From contig FR898412.1 in NCBI GenBank assembly GCA_000437515.1, positions 1 through 6,128 on the forward strand: a stretch of DNA of 6,128 nt, read 5' to 3'. Within the stretch, counting starts at the first letter, position 1. Every line of letters begins with the position of its first letter. Under the pieces are notes generated by a model. It was given only the letters and a program-made list of their open reading frames with translations. It was not told where the DNA came from and did no database searches. The position numbers and the translations under genes were made by a program. The DNA comes from Acidiphilium sp. CAG:727. GTDB lineage: Bacteria; Bacillota; Clostridia; Christensenellales; Borkfalkiaceae. Shown one piece after another: positions 1-5,265 of this stretch.

Positions 1-836
1 ACTACGATTATCATAAGCCCCATAAACGATTTAAGCGTAAGTTTTTCTTTGAAAACTATATACGAAAACGCTATGCTTACGAGTATCGAGAGTTTATCTA
101 TCGGAACGACGACGCTGACTTCGCCGAGTTGCAGCGCCCTGTAATAGCACAGCCATGACGCGCCCGTCAGAATACCCGAAATTACTATAAACAGCAATTC
201 TTTTTTAGTGGTTTCTTTTACGAGTTTACCTTTGCCCGTAACCAGAACGGTGAGCCACGCCATTACGAGAACGACAGCCGTCCTTACGGTCGTGGCAAGG
301 TTCGATTCGACGTTTTCTATGCCGACTTTTGCGAGAACGCTCGTCAAAGCCGCGAAAACCGCCGACAGGCTGCCGTAAAAAAACCAGCCCAAGCCCCTCT
401 TTTTTTCGCCCGCGCCGTCCTTTTTGCCTATCATCATGTACGTGCCGACGGTAACGGCTATAAGCCCCGTTATCTTCGGTACGGTTACGCTTTCGCCGAG
501 AAAAATTATCGCTATGACCGCCGCCAGAACGGTACTCGATTTATCGAGCGGTACGACCTTATTTACGTCGCCTATCGAAATAGCCTTAAAGTAACACAGC
601 CATGACGCGCCCGTAGCAATCCCCGACAGAACGAGAAATATCCGACTTTTCGTATCTATGTTCGTTATCCCGCCCCACGAGCCGACGATCGTTACCATAA
701 CCGCCGAGCAAATAAGAACAACGCCCGTTCGTATTGCGGTGGCGACGGTAGAGTCCGTTTTCTTGATTCCGCATTTAGCGACGACAGACGTAAGCCCCGC
801 GAAAAACGCGGAGCCGAATGCCAATAATATCCACAT
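1..836 (-). CDS. EamA/DMT-family membrane transporter (3' end beyond left edge)
   Basis: The start is ATG at 836-834 and the frame stays open to the left edge: 278 full codons, probably 15-20 short of the end. The protein is strongly hydrophobic and is an internal duplication. MWILLAFGSAFFAGLTSVVAK (residues 1-21) is echoed by YGSLSAVFAALTSVLAKVGI (154-173), and TGASWLCY occurs at 75-82 and again at 224-231. Each half also carries a V(V)P(L/I)DK motif (94-99 and 243-248). Two repeated four- or five-helix halves define the drug/metabolite transporter superfamily, which sits in the cytoplasmic membrane and exports or exchanges small metabolites. The substrate cannot be read from sequence. The start codon lies one base after the trkA-like stop (TGA-T-ATG) with no clear Shine-Dalgarno site, so translation is probably coupled to that gene. 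Family assignment is firm; function is open. Confidence 0.9.
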   Translation of the reverse strand, partial: MWILLAFGSAFFAGLTSVVAKCGIKKTDSTVATAIRTGVVLICSAVMVTIVGSWGGITNIDTKSRIFLVLSGIATGASWLCYFKAISIGDVNKVVPLDKSSTVLAAVIAIIFLGESVTVPKITGLIAVTVGTYMMIGKKDGAGEKKRGLGWFFYGSLSAVFAALTSVLAKVGIENVESNLATTVRTAVVLVMAWLTVLVTGKGKLVKETTKKELLFIVISGILTGASWLCYYRALQLGEVSVVVPIDKLSILVSIAFSYIVFKEKLTLKSFMGLMIIV

Positions 837-837
837 A

Positions 838-1485
838 TCAAATCTTAAAACACTTTTTAAGATCTTTGAATTTGCCCAAAACCATGAGCGTTTTGTCGCC
901 GTCGAGTTTACAACCCGCGCTTATAGCGAAATCGATTTTGCCGTTTTCTTTTACGCCGAGTACGTTGATACCGTACTTTTTGCGAACGTCGAGTTCACCG
1001 AGCGTTTTCCCCTTCCACGCGTCGGGAACGGTAACTTCGAATATCGAATGGTCGCTGTCGATTTCGATATAGTCGGTAACGTGGTCGGAAGTATACCTTA
1101 TAGCCGTCCAGTCGCCGAGTTGCTTTTCGGGGTACACGACTTCGTCCGCGCCGATTTTTTTAAGCAACTTTTCCTGCAAATCGCTGCTTGCCCTCGCAAC
1201 GACGAGCGGCGCGCCGAGTTCTTTTAAGAGCGACGTGATTTCCAACGAACTCTGAAAGTCGTTGCCTATCGCGACTATACACACCTCGAAGTTTTTAACG
1301 CCTAAACTCTTTAATAAGTCGAGGTCGGTAGCGTCGCCTATCTGCGCGTCGGTAACGACCGGCAATGCGGCGTTTACGCGTTTTTCCGATTTATCGATCG
1401 CAAGCACGTCGTGCCCCAGATCGTGAAGTTTGACCGATACGTTATAGCCGTACCTACCTAAACCTATGAGTAATACGGATTTCAT
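838..1485 (-). CDS. KtrA/TrkA-type potassium uptake regulatory protein (RCK domains)
   Basis: This 215-residue protein has the layout of KtrA/TrkA gating subunits. An N-terminal Rossmann-fold RCK_N domain (about 1-120) carries the nucleotide-binding GxGxxG motif (GLGRYG, residues 8-13), an acidic residue ending strand 2 (D31, AID) and GDAT at 50-53. A C-terminal RCK_C domain follows (about 135-212). Such proteins form cytosolic rings under a KtrB/TrkH membrane subunit and open it in response to adenine nucleotides or NAD(H) (family knowledge). The length is normal for single-unit KtrA (about 220). The start precedes the first beta strand directly, as in the family. A GGAGA site lies at 1498-1502, 12 nt upstream, which is rather far. 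No KtrB/TrkH gene is adjacent: the upstream side is a repeat-filled gap and the downstream gene is an EamA transporter. ktrA and trkA cannot be told apart here, so no symbol is given. Confidence 0.93.
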   Translation of the reverse strand: MKSVLLIGLGRYGYNVSVKLHDLGHDVLAIDKSEKRVNAALPVVTDAQIGDATDLDLLKSLGVKNFEVCIVAIGNDFQSSLEITSLLKELGAPLVVARASSDLQEKLLKKIGADEVVYPEKQLGDWTAIRYTSDHVTDYIEIDSDHSIFEVTVPDAWKGKTLGELDVRKKYGINVLGVKENGKIDFAISAGCKLDGDKTLMVLGKFKDLKKCFKI

Positions 1486-1497
1486 TTTTTTATTTTA

Positions 1498-1502
1498 TCT
1501 CC
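1498..1502 (-). promoter_or_regulatory. Probable ribosome binding site of the TrkA/KtrA gene
   Basis: GGAGA on the minus strand lies 12 nt before the ATG at 1485, separated by an A-rich spacer. The spacing is longer than ideal. The A-rich stretch may help translation start. I could not identify a convincing -10/-35 promoter pair further upstream. Confidence 0.45.
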
Positions 1503-1527
1503 GATTTTAGTTGATTTTTATGCTCCT

Positions 1528-1579
1528 GACGGGACTCATCCGTCGCGCTTCGCGCGCCACCTTCTCTGCAAAGAGAAGG
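1528..1579. repeat. Cluster of three short hairpins, resembling a dispersed intergenic palindromic repeat
   Basis: Three perfect inverted repeats lie almost end to end: GACGG/CCGTC (1528-1532 and 1540-1544, 7-nt loop), CGCGC/GCGCG (1544-1548 and 1552-1556, loop TTC) and CCTTCTCT/AGAGAAGG (1560-1567 and 1572-1579, loop GCAA). The first two share base 1544, so they cannot both form fully. The block sits 43 nt before the TrkA/KtrA start codon, within its likely leader. From memory, gut Clostridia genomes carry many intergenic repeats built this way (a CATCCGTC-like segment, a GC-rich mini-hairpin, then a CCTTCTCT-type hairpin). That similarity is recollection, not a search result. No T-run follows on either strand, so it is not an evident terminator. 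Whether the unit extends past 1579 is unclear. Confidence 0.65.
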
Positions 1580-1622
1580 CAAGACGGCTTTTATCCGAAC
1601 GACGGTATACGATATTTCTGTC

Positions 1623-1868
1623 TTTTAAGCAAATAGTCGCCCGAAGAAGAAGGCTCGACTTGCGCGAAAGGATTCGACAGACCTTTGCGGTCGTCGAAGT
1701 CTTGCGAGAAAGTCGGAAACGTACTTATTCGAGATTATCTTCGACTTTTGAGCAAATAGTCGCTCGAAGAAGAAGGCTCGACTTGCGCGAAAGGATTCGA
1801 CAGACCTTTGCGGTCGTCGAAGTCTTACGCAAAAGTCGGAAACGCGCTTATTCGAGATGAATATTTGC
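1623..1868. repeat. Two direct tandem copies of a ~123-bp repeat
   Basis: The segment starting near 1623 recurs 123 bp later, starting near 1746. I count about 7 mismatches over 114 aligned bases (1622-1735 against 1745-1858), with an unbroken identical run of about 62 bases (1642-1703 against 1765-1826). The copies diverge in the last ten or so bases: the right copy ends in a terminal inverted repeat, while the left copy has unrelated sequence there. The period is a multiple of three, so open frames run through both copies on both strands. I treat these as spurious. Confidence 0.9.
1673..1698. repeat. Core hairpin of the left repeat copy
   Basis: TTCGAC and GTCGAA pair at the base, followed after a bulged A by GACC and GGTC around a TTTGC loop. 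This is identical to the core at 1796-1821. The wider stem of this copy is weaker: its left terminal repeat has one change (TTTTAAGCAAATA) and its right terminal repeat is missing. Confidence 0.75.
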
Positions 1869-1874
1869 TCAAAA
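1746..1874. mobile_element. Foldback (MITE-like) element with 13-bp terminal inverted repeats
   Basis: TTTTGAGCAAATA at 1746-1758 is matched perfectly and inverted by TATTTGCTCAAAA at 1862-1874. The interior is itself palindromic, so the whole 129 bp can fold as one long imperfect hairpin. Nested pairings are 1763-1768/1851-1856, 1770-1772/1847-1849, 1779-1784/1833-1838, 1791-1794/1823-1826 (one G-U), 1796-1801/1816-1821 and 1803-1806/1812-1815, with loop TTTGC at 1807-1811. It encodes no transposase. This is the form of a non-autonomous miniature element or a REP/ERIC-like repeat; a structured RNA is also possible. I see no clear target-site duplication, which may be because the left end abuts a second copy. 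The structure is seen directly; mobility is inferred. Confidence 0.6.
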
Positions 1875-2648
1875 ATGGTCTTTTTCCTTTTTGCTCCACT
1901 TTCGGGCAATGTAACGACATTGGATAGAAAGCGGCGTTATTCTCTCTAAAAAGTAAACGAACTTGTTGAACGCGCCGGGGATGACTTTCCGCTTGTTTTT
2001 ATTCAACGCTTTAAGAGCCTTTTTTACGACGAAAGTTGCGGGTTTTGACGACATTTTACCCGTTACGCCCTGCACCCGTATATCGTTTATAACGTCGGGT
2101 CGGGTCGGAATACCGCCCGGTACCAAAGTCGTGATTTTCGCGTTTTTTACTTCGTACCGAAGCGACGTAAAAAAGTTGAGCAAAAACGCCTTCGAAGCCG
2201 AATATATCGCGAAGTACGGCATGGGCGTCGTTCCGCTCATACTGCCTACGGTGAGAATTTTCAGTTTTTCGGTGCGGCGTTCTATCACGAAACGGGTTAT
2301 CGAAAGCGTCGCTTCGACATTCACGCGAATCTGAAAAACGAGTTTTTCCTGGGTGTATTTGTCGAACGCCTTCTGCGTGTCTACGCCCGCCACGTTCATA
2401 AGCCCCGAAAAAATCGCGTTTTTTTCGATCGCGTAATCGAAAAGGGCTTTTCTTTCGTCTTCGCTCGTTACGTCGGCAGGGAAAATCTCTATTTCGGCGT
2501 TCGGGCTTATTTTTAAGAGTTCCGAACGCAGATCTTCGAGTTTTTCTTTACTTCTGCCCGTCAGAAACAAATTATCGGTCGCGACGAGTTGACGGCAGAA
2601 TTCCCTGCCCAAGCCACCCGTCGCTCCCGTTACAAGCGTGTATTCCAT
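1869..2648 (-). CDS. Short-chain dehydrogenase/reductase (SDR), classical type
   Basis: This 259-residue NAD(P)-dependent oxidoreductase has every classical SDR landmark: the cofactor motif TGATGGLG (7-14), NVAG (85-88), Asn110, and the catalytic Ser136, Tyr149 and Lys153 (YSASK), followed by PGG (167-169). Arg32 in the TGRSK segment after strand 2 suggests NADPH (inference). The substrate-binding region and the basic C-terminus (ARKWSKKEK) resemble the DltE/YqjQ-like group (COG0300), whose members reduce varied carbonyl substrates, so the substrate is unknown. It should be cytosolic: there is no signal peptide. The start codon overlaps the stop of the DUF896 gene (TAATG), and only a weak AGAAG precedes it, so coupled translation is likely. 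Its last Phe codon and the TGA stop fall inside the terminal inverted repeat of the adjacent foldback element. Confidence 0.93.
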   Translation of the reverse strand: MEYTLVTGATGGLGREFCRQLVATDNLFLTGRSKEKLEDLRSELLKISPNAEIEIFPADVTSEDERKALFDYAIEKNAIFSGLMNVAGVDTQKAFDKYTQEKLVFQIRVNVEATLSITRFVIERRTEKLKILTVGSMSGTTPMPYFAIYSASKAFLLNFFTSLRYEVKNAKITTLVPGGIPTRPDVINDIRVQGVTGKMSSKPATFVVKKALKALNKNKRKVIPGAFNKFVYFLERITPLSIQCRYIARKWSKKEKDHF

Positions 2649-2842
2649 TACGACTTCTTTTCGAGTTTACGTTTCCCGTTTTCGTCGATAACGTAAGTAT
2701 TGTCGAGTTGAGCGCGCAAATTGCCCGTTACGCTCGCTATATATTCCTTGCGGAGTTTATCCTGCTCGGCTTTTTCTTCCTCGGTCAAGCCTTCGCTTCT
2801 CTGCTTTCTCGCCAAAAAATTTATTCTGTCTATATCTATCAT
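2648..2842 (-). CDS. DUF896 (UPF0291, YnzC-like) small protein
   Basis: This 64-residue protein matches the YnzC/DUF896 family pattern: INFLARKQRSEGLTEEEKAE (7-26), then EQDKLRKEYI (26-35), NLRAQLDN (41-48) and a short VIDENG turn (51-56). Family members are about 65-80 residues and form a small two-helix hairpin. In Bacillus subtilis, ynzC lies in the SOS-controlled operon with yneA, but the molecular role is unknown (family knowledge). Here the setting is different: it follows pheT by 4 nt, and its stop overlaps the SDR start. An AAGG ribosome binding site (2850-2853) lies 7 nt upstream, inside the end of pheT. No LexA-like site is apparent next to it, and control probably comes from the pheST transcript. 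The protein is very charged, soluble and lacks membrane segments. Confidence 0.92.
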   Translation of the reverse strand: MIDIDRINFLARKQRSEGLTEEEKAEQDKLRKEYIASVTGNLRAQLDNTYVIDENGKRKLEKKS

Positions 2843-2846
2843 GTTT

Positions 2847-5249
2847 TTACCTTAATTCGATATTCAATCTGTGTTTAAGGCTTCCGAGTATTCTCTTTAC
2901 GAGCGCGTCTACGTCTTCGGAGGCAAGCGGCTTATCTTCGCCCGCTTTGAAGGTGACGCTGTAAGCCATACTCTTTTTACCGTTTTCAACCTGAGAACCC
3001 GTATACACGTCGAACAGTTCCACCTTTTCTACCGCGCCTTTCGCCGCCTGTTTTATGGCGGTTGCGATTTCGTCGCAGGTGAGATTTTCGTCGCAGACGA
3101 ACGCAAGATCTCTCTCCACGCACGGGAATTTAGGCAACGGAACGAATCTGAATACTTTATCGAATTTATCCGAAAGTTTATCGTAGTCGATTTCGGCGAC
3201 GTAAACTTTACACTCCAGATCGTAGTCCGCCGCGACTTCGTAGCGAATCTGACCGTACGAGCCGATTTCTTCTCCGTCGAGTATTATTTTTGCGGAAACG
3301 CCGGGGTGCAGATAAGTCTTTTCAGCCCGCTTCGTCAAGTCGAATTCAAGCCCGAAATAGTCCGCTATCCGCTCTATCGCGCCTTTTAACGTAAAGAAGT
3401 CGTTATCCGCGCCGAATACCGCTATGCACAGTTTTTTCGTTTCGGTCGGAAATTCGGTAAGCGGCAGATTTTTCGGAGCGTAAGTACGCGCGATCTCGAA
3501 AATCTTGCCGAAGTCGTTTCCGCGTTTTACGTTACGCGCAATTACCGAAAGGAAAGACGGAACGAGCGAACGGCGCAACACTTCGTAATTGTCGCTGAGC
3601 GGGTGTTCGAGAACGATTACCTTGCCCTCTTCGTCGCCGTCGGACAAACGAAGCGACGCAACGTCCTTTTTGGAATAGAACGAATATGTCATTATTTCAC
3701 TGTAACCGCATGCGGCAAGAGAACGTTTTACCCTGTTTTCGTCCTTTTGTTTTTTATCGTAACCGCCGTCGGTTATAGAAGCGTCTTTCAGAAGAGTCGG
3801 CGCGATATGCCCGTAGCCGTAAACTCTTATGACTTCTTCCGCGAGATCGGCGTAACCTTCTACGTCTTCTCTGTACGGCGGAGCGACGGTTTTAATTTTA
3901 TTCCCGTTGACTTCTACGCCGAAATCGAGGCGTTTCAGAATATCGATTACTGCGTCTTTCGGCACTTTTATACCAAGCACGCCGTTGATTTTGTCAAACG
4001 TGGTTTCAACGACGGCGTTTTCTTGCTTTGCGCCCGCCGAAACGTCTTTATGCACGGCGGTAACTCTGCCGGCGCCGAGTTCATCGATAAGGTGCAAAGC
4101 CCTTTTAATCGCCCTTTCGGTCGTGTATTCGTCTACGCCTTTTTCAAAGCGTTTCGACGAATCGCTCGACTTGCCGAGCATTCTCGAAGAACGCCTTACG
4201 TTATCGCGTTTGAATTTGGCGCATTCGAACAAGACGGCTTTGGTATCCGGTTTGATTTCGCTGTTAAGCCCGCCCATTATGCCCGCCAGCGCGACGCCCT
4301 TTTTGCCGTCGCATATAAGCAGGTTATCGTGAGTGAGTTCGACTTCTTTTTCGTCGAGAGTAACTATCTTTTCGCCGTCTTTCGCCCTTCTTACGTTAAT
4401 TTCGTTGCCCGCAAGATCGTTAAGGTCGAAAGCGTGCATCGGCTGACCGAGTTCGAGAAGCACGTAGTTCGTTATGTCTACGATATTGTTTATGGAATTA
4501 AGTCCGCAAAGGTTAAGTCTTCTCGACATCCATTTCGGCGATTTTTCTATTTTAATATCCTTTACGAGATGCGCGATGTATCTCGGACAAAGTTCGCCGT
4601 CGTAAACTTTCACCTTGACGTCTTCGTCACCTTTTACCGCCACGACCGCATAGTCGTAAGACGGTTCTTTGAGAGGTTTGCCGAGCGCGCACGCGATTTC
4701 TCTCGCGATGCCGAACACGCTCTGACAGTCCGGACGGTTTGCAAGTACCGAAATATCGAAGACGTAATCTCTGAGGTTAAGCAAATCTCTCACTTCTTCG
4801 CCGAGCGGAAACTCGTCGTGAAAAACGAGTACGCCGTCGCCGGACGCGCCGTCGTATACGTCGTCGTTTATGCCGAGTTCTTCGCCGCCGCAGAACATTC
4901 CGTAAGACGGCTCTCCGCGAAGTTTGCCGTTGAAAATACGGTCGCCCGTAGCGAGAGTCGCTCCGTCTACCGCGACGGGAACGATATCGCCGACTTTAAC
5001 GTTAGTTGCGTTGGTTATTATCTGCAACACGCCGTATTTGCCCGCGTCTACCTGACAAACGCGCAATCTTTCGGCGTTGGGGTGCCCGGTTATCTCTTTT
5101 ATTTTGCAAGTTACGACTTTATCGAGTTTGTCGCCGTAAGGTATAACCTGCTCCACTTCGAAACCGCTGTCGAAGAGTCTTTTTTCGAGTTCTTCGGGCG
5201 TTACGTCTATATCTATGAATTCTTTAAGCCAACTTAAAGGCGCCAACAT
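2847..5249 (-). CDS. pheT: Phenylalanyl-tRNA synthetase beta subunit
   Basis: This is the 800-residue beta chain of the alpha2-beta2 cytosolic enzyme that charges tRNA-Phe; length is normal for bacteria. Domain order is complete. An EMAP-type tRNA-binding OB fold spans about 40-150 (HPNAERLRVCQV at 56-67, LRGEPSYGM at 110-118). NRPDC at 171-175 follows. The B3/4 editing domain spans about 210-385 (NNIVDITNYV at 254-263, GIMGG at 313-317, RFEKGVD at 357-363) and removes mischarged Tyr. The B5 domain spans about 405-480 (YREDVEGYADLAEEVIRVYG at 459-478). A catalytic-like core runs to about 690, and the ferredoxin-fold anticodon-binding domain spans about 704-799 (LPKFPCVERDLAF). The start is chosen from a strong AAGGAGG site 9 nt upstream. 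The gene follows pheS by 14 nt, as usual, and is intact. Confidence 0.99.
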   Translation of the reverse strand: MLAPLSWLKEFIDIDVTPEELEKRLFDSGFEVEQVIPYGDKLDKVVTCKIKEITGHPNAERLRVCQVDAGKYGVLQIITNATNVKVGDIVPVAVDGATLATGDRIFNGKLRGEPSYGMFCGGEELGINDDVYDGASGDGVLVFHDEFPLGEEVRDLLNLRDYVFDISVLANRPDCQSVFGIAREIACALGKPLKEPSYDYAVVAVKGDEDVKVKVYDGELCPRYIAHLVKDIKIEKSPKWMSRRLNLCGLNSINNIVDITNYVLLELGQPMHAFDLNDLAGNEINVRRAKDGEKIVTLDEKEVELTHDNLLICDGKKGVALAGIMGGLNSEIKPDTKAVLFECAKFKRDNVRRSSRMLGKSSDSSKRFEKGVDEYTTERAIKRALHLIDELGAGRVTAVHKDVSAGAKQENAVVETTFDKINGVLGIKVPKDAVIDILKRLDFGVEVNGNKIKTVAPPYREDVEGYADLAEEVIRVYGYGHIAPTLLKDASITDGGYDKKQKDENRVKRSLAACGYSEIMTYSFYSKKDVASLRLSDGDEEGKVIVLEHPLSDNYEVLRRSLVPSFLSVIARNVKRGNDFGKIFEIARTYAPKNLPLTEFPTETKKLCIAVFGADNDFFTLKGAIERIADYFGLEFDLTKRAEKTYLHPGVSAKIILDGEEIGSYGQIRYEVAADYDLECKVYVAEIDYDKLSDKFDKVFRFVPLPKFPCVERDLAFVCDENLTCDEIATAIKQAAKGAVEKVELFDVYTGSQVENGKKSMAYSVTFKAGEDKPLASEDVDALVKRILGSLKHRLNIELR
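2850..2853 (-). promoter_or_regulatory. Ribosome binding site of the DUF896 gene
   Basis: AAGG (in TTAAGG) on the minus strand is 7 nt before the ATG at 2842. It lies within the last codons of pheT and supports the chosen start. Confidence 0.6.
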
Positions 5250-5258
5250 AATCTTTCG

Positions 5259-5265
5259 CCTCCTT
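5259..5265 (-). promoter_or_regulatory. Ribosome binding site of pheT
   Basis: AAGGAGG lies 9 nt before the pheT ATG and overlaps the TAA stop of pheS. It is the strongest Shine-Dalgarno sequence in the window and fixes the pheT start. The overlap suggests that ribosomes finishing pheS can re-initiate on pheT, fitting equal subunit amounts (inference). Confidence 0.9.

Noticed and set aside
658..1227. Plus-strand open frame of 189 codons spanning the trkA/EamA junction
   Set aside because: Antisense to two well-supported genes, with no domain features.
1560..1579. Rho-independent terminator
   Set aside because: The 8-bp stem is good, but neither strand has a T-run immediately after it.
1660..1860. 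Plus-strand open frame of 66 codons in the repeat
   Set aside because: Same cause as the minus-strand frame; no ribosome binding site, highly Arg-rich, and no known family.
1623..1868. CRISPR array
   Set aside because: Only two adjacent 123-bp copies without spacers, and no cas genes nearby.
1625..1909. Minus-strand open frame of 94 codons with two internal protein repeats, covering the tandem repeat
   Set aside because: It starts inside the SDR gene in another frame. Its repeats follow only from a DNA repeat whose period is a multiple of three, and the opposite strand is equally open. The composition is Arg/Phe/Ser-rich and unlike a natural protein.
3603..5237. Plus-strand open frame of 544 codons opposite pheT
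   Set aside because: Antisense shadow of a certain gene, explained by codon preference that avoids stops on the other strand. It has no recognisable domains and is rich in Phe, Arg and Val.
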